Under the pieces are notes generated by a model that saw nothing but the letters and a program-made list of their open reading frames with translations, did not search any database and was not told the DNA's origin. 64,000 nt of DNA from Ceratopteris richardii. Its lineage: Eukaryota; Streptophyta; Polypodiopsida; Polypodiales; Pteridaceae. A program made the translations under genes and the position numbers. Where the stretch lies: the NCBI GenBank assembly GCA_020310875.1, contig CM035407.1:221238496-221302495 (forward strand). The letters run 5' to 3'. Shown here piece by piece: positions 32,251 through 43,478 of the stretch. How positions within the stretch are numbered: the first letter of the stretch is position 1; every line of letters begins with the position of its first letter.

Positions 32251-34822
32251 CATGTCGGCTTAATTCTGCAATTTCCCGAGTCTTATGTTCAATGTGAACC
32301 TTCTGTTCCTCCCTTATCGGTGAATGATGTGAGGGGGGGGGAGAGAGGACGTACCTCAATCTCCACAGTAGCCTTTGCGGATTTTGGAACTACTGGTGTC
32401 CCCTCCATTGTTTTCTACTCTAACTGCTCTTGAAGCTGTTTAATCAATGCATCTTTCTTCTTTATTTCCTCAGTAGCCTGTGCAATGGTGTCCTTGTGCT
32501 TGAGAAGTTCTTGAGCAACGATGTCTAAATGATCGGTGTCCTCTTTACATTGCAGGAGATAATGATTTTCAGCTTTCTTCCATTTAGTTCGTAGGGCAGC
32601 TGTGTCATCCATATACCTCTTTTCCCATTCGGCAATGGTGAGTCGCTCCTTATCTTCATACTTAGCTATCTTTGTCTCCAATTCTTTGATATCTTTTTAT
32701 GGTCTTTCTTGAACCTCTATTTGCTGGTCACTGAGAAGGGCGATCGTGAGTTCTTTATTTGGATTCCTTAAGTTCTCTATGTCCTCCATGTTTACTTTGA
32801 TCTGTGATTCCAGTATTTTGCTCCGGGTAGCGATTCGCGCCTTCTCAGTCTCGCTAGCTTCGTATTTTGTCTGTACTTCTTGCAGTTGTGCTTTTAATCT
32901 CTCGTTTTTGGTCATTGACTCATTGCACTACTTTTTGGCTTCTTGGGCTTCTTTCTCTTTGTTTCTTAGGTGCTCTCTTTCTAAGTTCAATTCTGCTGAA
33001 AGATTCTTACTTTTTACTTGAAGCTCGTGCTTGTCCTGCTTTGCTTGATCATAGTCTTCATCAGCCTCAAGCATCAATTGTTGTGTGTCTAGTGCGGTTC
33101 TGATCATATCTTGTACTAGTGGCTTGAGCTAAGCTATGTCAACATTTAACCACGTCCTAGGTATGCTTGGAGCTTCGCCGGATTGCACATCTTTTTCTTG
33201 CTCCACGTGGATGGTTTCGTTGTGTGGTTGTCTAATTTGTAATTGTATGTTGTGTACTTCTTCTTGTTCCTTCAAATCCAGAGCTTTTGTGGCACTCCCT
33301 TGAAATGTGACATCCATCGGGGAGGGTTCTGCCACAACCCTTATTGGTGCGAAGGGTTCTTCGTCTTCTATTTTCCCTTCTTGAGGCTCCTTCTTTGGTA
33401 TTTTTATGGACATGTCTCGAGGTGGTGTGGCCTCCTTGATACAAATAGTGGAAGTCTCATTAAGTTTTATCGCATGCGTACCTTCTTGGTCTACTTCCTG
33501 ATTTGTGGTGTTCTTATTATGATGCGTCATGTGGTCATCCGTCCTTATGCCTTCTGCTACTTCATTGTAGTTAACTTCATTCAACTCTGCCCATTGTCCA
33601 TCATCCTTTGACTCACTTTGAATATCCACATTTAATAGTGAGTTGTCTGGCTCTTCTTTTGCATCCGAGGATGAGCTTGAATTGTCCAGCCCTATTTCCC
33701 TATACGGATGGACTTTGGTGAGCTTTCTTTTCGCTTCCATTTCTTGTTGGGTCTGTTGATAATGGTGGCCTTGCACCGGTAAATTGACTTGGCCTTCTGT
33801 ATATTGGTGCGTCTCTTCCAGGGCCCTAGTTAAGTCTTCCTCTGTAATCGGCCTTTGCTCTTCAATAGTTGTTTTCGACAGTACATGTGTCCTTTTCGTG
33901 GTTGGAGTTTCCTCTTCTATTTGCTTGACTTCCCTTAGTCTCTTTGTGCCTCTCATTTTGGGTTGAGAGCTAGTTTCAGCTTCTTCTACCATCTTGACTC
34001 CTCTTTTCTTTTTAGGAACAATTGCAACTTTGGCATACTTCGCTAGGGCCGTTGACGATGGCATTTCTTGTAGGTGCTCTCGAATGCCTAAATCATGATA
34101 GACCAAGATAGTTAGAGCCACACTGCCATTGAGGAACTTCTTATTATTCCATTGCTTTTTTGCCTCGAATAACCTTTCTTGTATGTACGGAGTCAGATTA
34201 ATTTGATTTCCAATCTGCTTGATGGCATGTGAGAGTAATTGAACAATAATCTTTTGAGGGGCCGTGTACCAATGTATATTGGGGAAGCAGAAGTGTTGGT
34301 GGATTAGTTTGACTTCCTCCTCTATGTCTACTCGGTTGATGTCTGTAAATGTCCTGGTCTTTGCACCTCGGCTTTCTTCTTTTACCATGGTAGTTCCATC
34401 CTTTTCCCAGCCAAAGGCTTCCTTAATCAAGTCATGTGTGAATTGAATGACAACCCATTCGCCTACTTTGTCCATCACTCGAGCCTCTAGCACCAAGGGA
34501 TCATGCAGCGCTGGCTGTAAGGTATTCATGACCTGTGTGCATCTTTGAAAGTCGGGCTTATAGATTGGAAGCTCAAAATATTTATGTATGTCCGCTTTCT
34601 TCATAGTGTCTACGATAGACGGGAGTTCATGTAGTACTCGAAAATCTTGGGAGATGATTAGAAATTGATGATCTATATCCATAATTTTGATCGTTGCCAG
34701 GAAGAGGTACTCCCCAGCTGGTTGATCTTCTCGAAACCAGTGTCCCTTTGCCTTGGTGATACTCTAGAGTGGAAATTCCAACACTTCCTCTTGTACTGTT
34801 GCTTCAGAATCTTCAGAAGCCA
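32250..34822 (-). pseudogene. Accessory ORF (ORF3) of gypsy A2
   Basis: Starts MASEDSEATVQEEVLEFPL at 34822; a TAG interrupts it after about 19 codons. A long open stretch of 517 codons follows, with a globular N-terminal region (ITKAKGHWFREDQPAGEY, RVMDKVGEWVVIQFTHDLIK, NKKFLNGSVALTILVYHDLG). A Lys-rich patch (VPKKKRGVKM) comes next, then an acidic linker and a coiled coil broken by stops at about 33129, 32932, 32697 and 32415. The frame is otherwise kept. Position after integrase matches accessory or envelope-like ORFs of plant gypsy elements, but I recognise no known domain and no membrane segment. It is joined at its end to copia gag. Confidence 0.72.
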
Positions 34823-34921
34823 TCACATCTTTTTATTTCTTATCCTGAAAGAAAACAAGCGTTAGTATAGCCAAAGCATTTATTTATGTACCTAGTATGT
34901 CCATTCCTAAGAGAGTTGAAG

Positions 34922-36105
34922 CTAAAATCTAATCTCTCTTGGAGAATGTGCACCACTAATTTTATCGGGTACATCATGTGCCGAATGCGTGGCCTTGTAA
35001 TGTGGCCCTATTATGCATACTTTAGGTGCATCCGTTGCTTCATGAGTGCAATTGGAATCTTTGTCCTCTCGATGGTCCACTCTTTGCAGTCGCTTGGGTT
35101 TCCAAATCCATTTTATTGTTATGATGTTTCGATTCTTCTCTCTGCTTTTTCGCTCTTTTTGTTGTTCGTTTGTATCTTTTGGTAGCTGAGCACTAGAATT
35201 GTTACTTTTCCTGGTTTTCGTAGGAGTCTGTCTATGCTTTGTCGTTCTATGATGTAGTGTATCCTCCCACTTGTATGTCTCTTGCTTGGCGGTTTGCCTG
35301 GCCTGCTTGGGGATCCATATCCGATGGCGTGCTCTTTGAGCTTCAATCAAAGGCTTGAAAAGCCATACTTGCAAGAGTCTTTTTGGGTTGCACTTCGATG
35401 ACACTGACTTCTTCATTTCTATTTTCTCCCTAGGAGTTGATGTTGATGTCTGCTCTTCCTTCTTTTGATCTTTACGCACCCATTGGTATTTGGTCGTTCT
35501 TTGCTGTAAGTATCTGAGTGTCGGATTCCATATTGCTTGTTCTTTGTTTGGGTGAGAAGCAGCTTGGGAGTAGATTTCCTTAGTGTTGTGCTGCTCTTCA
35601 ACTGAATGGAGTGATTTTCCTTCTTCTTTGGAGTTTTGAGGGTTGGAACTTTCTACTTCTTCTAGCTTGGTTTCTAAAATGGTTGGACTGGAATCATGTT
35701 TGAGTAGCCTTTCCGTGCATTTCCTGGAACTCTCGATGGTGGTGGGTCGGGATAAGGGTTTTTCTCCTAATAGACTATAAATTTCTTTGTGCCCTATCTT
35801 GGTTGAAATATATCCTTGAGCTAGGTTGATACTGACTTCATTCTCAATGATCCAATCTTGTCCTAGGATCAAATCCTCTATTAAATCCTCGTCTCTGCAC
35901 ACTAATACTCTTTGTTCCATGGAAGAATTTCCTAGGTGGAGAGACACTAGTGCTGTTCCAATGCATTCTAGGGTTTGACCTCCAACTCCTCTCAATCGGG
36001 CTTTGGTGGGACTCATAATCATTTGTAGATCTTTTATGACCATATTACGTATGCAACTAAGCCCCGCTCCTGAGTCTATCAATGCATCTATCAATGTGTA
36101 TTATG
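34922..36105 (-). pseudogene. Second protease-like domain fused behind integrase (gypsy A2)
   Basis: The first 115 residues form a retropepsin-like domain with IDALIDSGAGLSCIRN at the active site, RLRGVGGQTLECIG in the middle and EDLILGQDWI at the end, all expected landmarks of a retroviral-type aspartic protease. It follows integrase in the same frame across one TAA. The rest is a Lys/Thr/Glu-rich tail of about 270 residues. The element already has a protease in the normal place (40170-40595), with a different motif (LDMGAG, MILGRPFM). This is a second, unrelated-looking copy. Whether it was active is unknown. Confidence 0.75.
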
Positions 36106-37640
36106 TCTTGCCGATCCCTAGGTTCAGGTAAGGTTGTGACATGTACGACTTTGTCGTGTCAGAGTCACGAACTTGGTAGTTGGCCATAGGGATAGGCTCT
36201 TCTCCTTGGAGATAATGTTCATCTCGTTGTCTGATCCACTCTTTCCGTTTTTTAATGCGTTCTAGGGCTTCTTGTCGGGCCTCCTCTCTAATCGGTTCTT
36301 CCTCTTTCTTCCTATTTTGAGCACCTACTAAACGCGCTAGCATTTGATCCGTCAATGGCTCCATGAACCATTTGACTCTGCATCCACTTATGTAGTTAGG
36401 AAGAATATCTCCATCTAGAGTGGCTAGATTAACCGCTCCACTAGTAGAGATTCTATTGATGATCAAAGGTCCATATCCTTGTTTTTGTAACTTCTTGGCA
36501 TGTTGTTTTAAGGTGTACACTAGGACTAAGTCTCCCTCTTTAAGTCCTTTGTCTTTTATATGTGCATCATAATATGCTTTTTGTCTTCTCTTAGCTGCGT
36601 AGATTCCTTCCACTGCTTATAACCTAGTTTCATGTAACTTCTCGATTTGGTCGAGTTGTTGGGATAACTCATGTCCGTTCCATTCATACTGTTGGGCTAC
36701 TCTCAATGTTGGGATTAAAAAATCAATTGGCAAAATTGCATTCTGCCCATACACTAAATTGAATGGGGTAGTTCCAATGGTAGTCTTATATGCTACTCGG
36801 AAGGCCCAAATTGCATGATGCAATTGTTTGTCCCAATCCGACCTCCCATTATTGACAATCTTTGTCAATACAGTACATAACACCTTGTTGGAACTTTCCG
36901 CTTGACCATTGGCTTGGGGATGGTATGGGGCTAATTTTTTGTGAATCACTAAAAATTCATTCATTAGGGATTCTATCACTTCATTAAGGAAGTGTGTTCC
37001 TCGGTCACTCACAATCTCAATTGGTAATCCGAAACGAGTGAATATATTCTCAAAAAGGAATTTAGCAGAGGTTTGAGCATCGTTTCTTCTCATAGATTTT
37101 GATTCTACCCATTTAGTTAAATAATCTGTGGCTACTATGATGTACTCAGCATGTGATCCTTTGGCTGGTGGGTTGATGGGTCCTATGAAGTCTATACCCC
37201 ATTTGGAAAATGCTCTCGCGCACACCATAGGTCTTAATGGCATGTTATGCCTCCGAATTGGGTATTTAGCCCTTTGGCACGTTTCACAGCTTTGTACATA
37301 AGTCTCTGCATCCATATGTAGAGTTGGCCACCACAAGCCGGCGAAGAGGATCATTTTGACAGTTCTCTCAGCTGAAAAATGACCCCCCGCAGCACCTGCG
37401 TGTGCCATCTCTAATATGGGTAGATACTCTCCTTCATGCACGCATAATCGTAATTGGTTATCCTTTCCTCTCTTAAACAATTGTTTTCCCATAAGTACGT
37501 AATCCTTGCTCATTTCTTCTAGGGATCGTCTTCTAGTTAAACTTATTCCTTCCTCACATTCTCTGTTCTTTAGAAATTTATGTTTTACTCCAATTAGGTG
37601 CTATGGTTGAAGGTATGGACATATGATCCTCCGGGATTGT
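36101..37640 (-). pseudogene. Integrase of gypsy A2 (second H2C2 domain, DDE core, C-terminus)
   Basis: Zinc domain with LRLCVHEGEYL, His pair in AHAGAAGGHFS and Cys pair in CETCQRAKYPIR. Core with Asp in WGIDFIGPINPP, Asp in EIVSDRGTHFLN and Glu in NGQAESSNK. Then WAFRVAYKTTIGTTPFNLVY and a C-terminal module with EGDLVLVYTLKQ and QGYGPLIINRI, fitting the GPY/F fold. Open frames 36617-37513 and 36101-36613 are in phase, divided by one TAA. It integrates the cDNA. Another H2C2-like domain precedes it (see the RT entry). Confidence 0.92.
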
Positions 37641-40082
37641 CTCCTGGCATTCTACACAATTACTCACGTAGTCATGGACATCCTTGGGCATGTCAGGCTA
37701 ATACACTCCTAATCTTCTCAATTCCCAAATGGTTCCATAAGTTCCTTGGCGTGTTCTCCATTTGTTTACATGTGCTTGCTCAATTAGTTTCTTTTGTTCA
37801 CCGTCCTCCACACATCTTAGCAACACTCCATTGGGTTCCTTATAGTACACACTTCCAACAATAATGTGCAAGTTTCTTGATTGAAGGATTTTCTTCTTGC
37901 TATTCTTATTGATTGAGTGTTGTGGGCCATGGGTGAGTATAGGAATTAATTTCTCTTCCCACTTTGAACATACTTCCAGATTGAACAAGTAAGTATCTGG
38001 CAGATCATCGGGTACTCCACTTGGCAGTTCTCCGTGGGTTAACCTAGAAAGGTGGTCTTCCCTTACATGCATGTTTCCCTTTTTTAGTACCACTTCAAAG
38101 TCAAACTCCATTAATAGTAAGAACCATCTTACTAATCTTCCCATGTTACAAGGTTTATTGACTAAGTACAGTAGGGCCTGATGGTCTATGAAGAACTTAA
38201 ATGTATTGGCTAACAGATAGTGTCTGAATTTCTTCACTGCATAGACCATTCCTAATCCTTCTCGCTCGGTTGTTGTATAATTCCTTTCAGCTTGATTCAG
38301 TTGTCTACTGGCATTGGCAATTGGATGATCTAGCTTTCCCTCATCAGCCGGTTGGGCTAAGATACATCCGATTGCATAATTAGAAGCATCAACATGAATA
38401 TGAAAAGGCTTGCTCCAATTGGGCGTTTTCAGAATAGGGGCTGTGCTAAGTCTCTTTTTTAACTCATTGAATGCTTTCTCGCACTCCTCAGTCCAAGTGA
38501 ATTGAGTTAAGAGACCATATAGGGGTTTGGCTATTATGGCACACATGTGAATGAACCGACGGTAATATCCACAATGTCCCATAAAGGATTGTACCTCTTT
38601 CGCATTCTTTGGTCTAGGAAGCTCTAAAATGACCTTGATCTTGTCCTCATCCGTGGATATTCCATTTCTTGAGACTATGTGTCCTAAGATCTTCCCTTGT
38701 CTCACCATGAAGACACACTTTTCAAGGTTTAGGCAAACTCGATACTGACGGCATTTATTAAAGATTTTCCTCAATTCGGGAATGTGATCTCGTCTTTGAT
38801 TCGAGTAATCACATAGATCATCTACATACACTTCCATGCTCTTTTTCAGGAATTCCTTGAAAACATGACACATCAATCGTTGGAATGTAGCGGGTGCGTT
38901 AGCGAGTCCAAAAGGCATCACTCTGAAAGCATAGACTCCCCATTCGATCGCGAATGCGGTCTTATGTTGATCCTCAGTAGCAATGGCTACTTGGTTGTAT
39001 CCGGAGAATCCATCTAAGAAGCTATAGACTTCCTTTCCTCCTACCCTTTCCAATATATGGTCTGTGATGGGTAATGGATAGCTATCGCGTATGGTGGCTG
39101 CATTCACCTTTTTCAAGTTAATGCACACCCTCAATTTTCCATTTTTCTTAGGTACGACAACTAAAGGCGATACCCACTCGGTGTGTTCTATCTCATATAT
39201 GAATCCTGCAGCTAGTAGCTTGTCAATTTCTTCCTTAATTTTCGCTGCATACACCTCATTAGACATATAAGGGCGTTGTTTAGATGGTTTTGCATCTGCA
39301 GTCATTGGTATTCGATGAGAACAAATATTGGGTTCTACACCCTTAAGATCCTTATATGTCCATGCGAACACGTCTCGATATTCTTGGATCAGCTGTATGA
39401 GTTCTTCTTCCTCCTCCTCTGATACATCTTTGCCTATGTAGGTGCATCGCTCTTCTCCATCTTCCACTGTTACTACAATTTTTTTCGTTTGTTCTTTGTT
39501 GTCGTATGCTTCTCCATCTCTAGCCTCTCGTTTAGGCATCTGAATGGCTACCTTTCTCTCTTCTACTTCATATCTTTTAAAATGTTCAGGAACTTCAAAC
39601 GAATCTGGATCAGGTCTTGTTTTACTCATGTCTCCTGCTTGCTTTGGTATCATGGGAGTGGCTTCGATTGCTAAGATCTTGGTAGGTTCCTGTTTCTCTC
39701 TGTTTTGAATGGTGTCCAGGTAGCTTTCTTTGAAATCGAATTCTGGCTCCATTTCTATACTTTCATATTCCTCTTTCCATTCTTTTTCCATGATTTCCCC
39801 TTCCTCTAATTCTAAAAGGACAACCATATAAAGATTTACATCATAACCTTCCTCATCTATGCACTCGTTCATTGTCAATACTTCCTCATTCACGCACACA
39901 TCTAAGGTTGCTAGAATTTCCATCCATCGATGCGGTTCAAAGGTCTCATCTGGAAAGATTTGAGGCATGTACTCTGGGTCCTCTACTGGTTGGTAGTTAG
40001 GATGTCCTATCGGCCACATTTGTCTTTTATTCTCCTCCTTCTTGGCCTCTTTGCACATCCATAACTGAGCATCCTCGTGCAT
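37641..40082 (-). CDS. Reverse transcriptase-RNase H and first H2C2-like domain, gypsy A2
   Basis: An open 794-codon frame. After an acidic linker come VFAWTYKDLKGVEPNICSHR, WVSPLVVVPKKNGKLRVCIN, YSFLDGFSGYNQVAIA, GLANAPATFQRLM and the catalytic box VYVDDLCDYS. RNase H has FHIHVDASNYAIG, TEREGLGMVYAVKKF and FIDHQALLYLV. The frame goes on into GVLLRCVEDGEQKKLIEQAH, then GVY and, past a TAG (37698), VSNCVECQE. This is an H2C2-like zinc domain that has lost its second His. A second complete H2C2 domain follows in the integrase frame. It is the best-preserved polymerase in the window. Confidence 0.93.
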
Positions 40083-40169
40083 CCAAGATTGATCGCTCGA
40101 TCCAGCACTATGCAGGGACAGGTCGTCTTCCTCCTTGTGTATGGGATTCCAATGTAGTGGAGGGACATC

Positions 40170-40595
40170 TCAATAAGCAAATGTATGCAAGTTTATCTTG
40201 GTCGTATTTCCTTGATGTTGTAGGTACAATGAATCTCTTCCCCAGTCTTGCACTACCCGCATTTGTCTCATAAAGGGTCGCCCCAATATCATTTTGTAGT
40301 TGTTAGCTTTCTCGAACTTACAAATAGCTAATGTGTGTTCAAATTCTACTCCACAGGTGGTTAATTTGATTCTTTCCAATATTCCTAAGGGTTTCTCCAC
40401 ATGGCCATCTGCTAATTGGAGCTTCATGCGTGTGGGTCGTAAGGCAGGTTTCCCCCATTTCTCCCAAATCTCCTTGGTAGCAATTCCTACCCCGGCTCCC
40501 ATGTCTAGTATAGCCTTGGTCATGTACCCATTGTAAGTGACAGGCAGACAGGTATTGCCTTCGTCACCTTCACTAAACTCTCCCACTTTATCCAC
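40170..40595 (-). CDS. Aspartic protease of gypsy A2
   Basis: A 141-codon open stretch with AILDMGAGVGIATKEIW at the active site (Asp-Met-Gly instead of Asp-Ser/Thr-Gly) and NYKMILGRPFMRQM at the end of the domain. It is in the same frame as the linker upstream and the RT downstream; stops TAA (40602) and TGA (40170) separate them. The relative in gypsy B reads AIIDSGVGVAIAT, so the Met may be a late change. Confidence 0.82.
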   Translation of the reverse strand: MDKVGEFSEGDEGNTCLPVTYNGYMTKAILDMGAGVGIATKEIWEKWGKPALRPTRMKLQLADGHVEKPLGILERIKLTTCGVEFEHTLAICKFEKANNYKMILGRPFMRQMRVVQDWGRDSLYLQHQGNTTKINLHTFAY

Positions 40596-40601
40596 TGTGA
40601 T

Positions 40602-41723
40602 TTATATTTTAGATGTGTTCTCTTTTTCCTTTCCTTCCCTTTCTTGCCCTAATTCTAATTGGCTCGCTAATTGTCTCCATAATTGTGGCTTAAGTTGAAG
40701 TAATTCTTCCACGGTCAACTTGCATTGTACTTTCGTTTTCTTGAGTTCCGTTAGATTGTGTGAACTTTTTTTTGAGTTTCCTTTTCCTTTTTCATGTACT
40801 GTGGGTGCTCGTATTATTATAGACTCCTTTTCGTATTCTTCCATGTAATTCGGTAAGGTGGAAATACTCAGGGTTTCCTCCCTCCTCCTATCGAGTCTTG
40901 ATACTTCCTCATATACTTCGAGGTTTGTATTTGGTTGATAAACTTCCACATCAATTTCCTCGAAAGGAGGTTTTGATACTCCATTTTTCTTCCATTGTCC
41001 TTCTCGTAGTCTCTTCCATAATTCCTTCGGCCATTCTGCCTCTAAGTCCAGTATTATTGACACAGGTTCATCTTGAGTTTTCATTTGCTCATCCATGTTT
41101 TCCTTCCTTTTAAGTTCTTTACCTTTGGATAGGACACATTCTTCGTATTGATCATCTGTTATCCTTGTCTCTGGCAGAGTTGGGATATTCTTTTCTAGGG
41201 TTGCTTGTGCTACCTCTATAAGTTTCCTACATATCGCTAGTCTTTCCTTTTCCAACTCCCCTTGTGGGTAAAGTCTTTCATGTTGCTCTATATTCGGCCC
41301 AATCTTAATTCTAGCGTGGTAAGCTTTCAACCACATCTCTAAGTCGTCTCGTTTTGGGTCAGCTAGAATTGATCCTGATTTCTCTTTCTCTTGGATAAGT
41401 GGTGACATCGGGGTCTCCTCTCGGATCCCTTGTTCTTTATGTTCCCTTTTGTTTCGGGTTTGTTTTTTACTTTTTTGACTCTCATCTTTTGCCCATTTAC
41501 TTTTTAGTTTTTCTCTTCTTTCCTTCCATTTTTGCGCTTTGGTGTCCTGGGTACTCTTGCGTGGATCCTCAGAATCTTCCACTACCTGAACTTTAGGACT
41601 TACGACTTTATTGCTCTCTTGTTCCTGTTCTGGTTGTTTCCCTTTTTGTTGCCTTGTCTGAGCTCTAGTAATGGCTTTCAATGGCACAGTATATTCCTTA
41701 TCACTTCCAGATCCTTCTATCAC
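40602..41723 (-). CDS. Gag-pol linker of gypsy A2
   Basis: A 373-codon open frame, highly charged (Lys/Glu/Gln-rich), between the last zinc knuckle and the protease. It includes GPNIEQHERLYPQGELEKER, also found in B as LDKSYPRAYLEIEKKK. No enzymatic domain is seen. It probably belongs to the C-terminal part of Gag. Confidence 0.65.
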   Translation of the reverse strand: MIEGSGSDKEYTVPLKAITRAQTRQQKGKQPEQEQESNKVVSPKVQVVEDSEDPRKSTQDTKAQKWKERREKLKSKWAKDESQKSKKQTRNKREHKEQGIREETPMSPLIQEKEKSGSILADPKRDDLEMWLKAYHARIKIGPNIEQHERLYPQGELEKERLAICRKLIEVAQATLEKNIPTLPETRITDDQYEECVLSKGKELKRKENMDEQMKTQDEPVSIILDLEAEWPKELWKRLREGQWKKNGVSKPPFEEIDVEVYQPNTNLEVYEEVSRLDRRREETLSISTLPNYMEEYEKESIIIRAPTVHEKGKGNSKKSSHNLTELKKTKVQCKLTVEELLQLKPQLWRQLASQLELGQEREGKEKENTSKI

Positions 41724-41851
41724 TTCAATTACATTGATAGGTGTAGTGTCCTGGACTTTGGTTGGATTCTAAGGGCACTCCGTGAAAAGATTTCCTTTCC
41801 GCAATCGTTGCAATATCCTTCCCAAGTCCTAGGTGGTGGTGGATTGTAAGG

Positions 41852-42628
41852 TCAAGGGCACTCTCTAATAAAATGGTCTCCTCCGCACCTATAACAAGGT
41901 CCTCTTGGTACAGGTGGTCTAATGGTTGGTCTCATGGGTGGTTGTGCTTTAGGAGCGGTATACATTAGAGTTGTGACCTCTATGCCATAGCTTGGGTCAT
42001 AGTTTCCATATCCATAATAAGCCGAATCATAGGTTGGTTCGTAATCTAACATATTGGCTTCATATGGGTAGTAATCTCCTGGTGGCAGCTCATACCTAGG
42101 GTTCGCTGACTCCTCATTGATTGTAGATGATGCTGGCACTATGGCTCTCTCCAAGTTCTCTTCGGGCTGAGCATACTTCACAGGTACTACCTGTTGAGGT
42201 TGTGACAGTTGTGGCCCTAGCATTGGTTGTGGTGGTGGATACGGTGCGTATTCATATGGTCTTGATACTCTTGCTGGTGTTGGATAGGGATTGTATCTCG
42301 GCATCTCTCTGCCTTGCTCTCTAGGTGGATATCCATATGGTCGATACTGTGGTGGTTGGAATGGTTGTGCCTGTCTATTGAATGGACAATTTTGAGTGGT
42401 GTGATTAGTGTACTTTTGTTCTATGTGGCAGTACAAAGCAATTCCTAGTTGGTGCTGTCTGTTGTATGGGTATGTTTGATGTGCACCGATCCCTCCTCGC
42501 ACACACATGTGTGTGGGGTGATCTCCTCCACATAGGCTACATCTTCGTAGCATAGGCACTCTTTGGGCTGGGTGTTGGTAAGTTCTTTGTCCCTGGACTC
42601 CTAGTTTTTTTGCTAATAATTCTGCCAA
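41852..42628 (-). CDS. Nucleocapsid part of Gag, gypsy A2
   Basis: Contains CSLCGGDHPTHMC and CYRCGGDHFIREC. Both are zinc knuckles of the form C-x2-C-x3-H-x4-C, one residue shorter than the usual retroviral C-x2-C-x4-H-x4-C. A third Cys/His group lies between them (YCHIEQKYTNHTTQNC). The rest is rich in Pro, Tyr and Gln. The domain binds RNA during packaging. Confidence 0.85.
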   Translation of the reverse strand: MAELLAKKLGVQGQRTYQHPAQRVPMLRRCSLCGGDHPTHMCVRGGIGAHQTYPYNRQHQLGIALYCHIEQKYTNHTTQNCPFNRQAQPFQPPQYRPYGYPPREQGREMPRYNPYPTPARVSRPYEYAPYPPPQPMLGPQLSQPQQVVPVKYAQPEENLERAIVPASSTINEESANPRYELPPGDYYPYEANMLDYEPTYDSAYYGYGNYDPSYGIEVTTLMYTAPKAQPPMRPTIRPPVPRGPCYRCGGDHFIRECP

Positions 42629-43415
42629 TTCCTCAATATTACTAGAGTTGGAAGTAATGGTACTTCACGAGTCTTCTGATTTAGTGGGGTTGGGCGTGCT
42701 CTTGAGGTCCTTAGCTAGGTTATCATCGAGGTTGATGCATTCCTGAAGACATTCGCTCAGAGTTTGTAGTCTTTTCACGTACACTAAGGCTCTTAGGGTT
42801 CCATTCGTGAGTCCATCCAAAAATAATGAAATCATTTTTTGTTGAGTGGGTCTCTCTGCAACCGGGCATCTATCCACATACTGATTGAATCTTTGGGCTG
42901 CTGTTTTCACTGTTTCATTAGGGTTCTGTTTAAAACTATGGATTAAAGACGCGGAATTGTGTTTGATCCCTCTCTTCGTGAATTCCCAATGAATTCTTGA
43001 AAGAATTGCTCCATATTCCCAAATTTATTAGGGTCTAATGGCTGGAACCAAGTTAGAGCCGTTCTTGTGAGGTGAGTCCAAAAGACTCATACTGCACAAA
43101 GAAGTCGTCTACTTGTTCTGCCCTTAGAACTTGTTTGAATTTAGCAATGTGATCGTAGGGTTCTCCCAATCCATCATAATGATTTCTTACACACTTGGCC
43201 ACTTGGATAGGTCTCAGTCTTCTCATTGGTTCAGGTGGTCTCGGCATTACAGGGAAGACAGGGACTGCTGGTCTAACTGGGGCCATTCCCGGCTGCCCTC
43301 CTATTGGTGGTCGTGGTCTTATGGGTGGTCGGTACTGATTACCTACCCCTGCGTGGGCCTGATTGTGTGTTTGCACACTTGGAGTTGCAAATTGCACATG
43401 AGTACGGTTTGGCAC
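42629..43415 (-). pseudogene. Capsid part of Gag, gypsy A2
   Basis: A Pro-rich start (PPIRPRPPIGGQPGM) is followed by CVRNHYDGLGEPYDHIAKFK and QYESFGLTSQERL, then after stops near 43030 NETVKTAAQRFNQYVDRCP and KMISLFLDGLTNGTLRALVY. These are typical of plant gypsy capsid (retrotransposon gag family). The frame changes once and has stops near 43035. Confidence 0.83.
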
Positions 43416-43478
43416 ACTTCGTTGGCTGGTCTGTCATGACGTGGTGTGTTCTATCTCTTGTTGATTTCCAAAAGGGTT

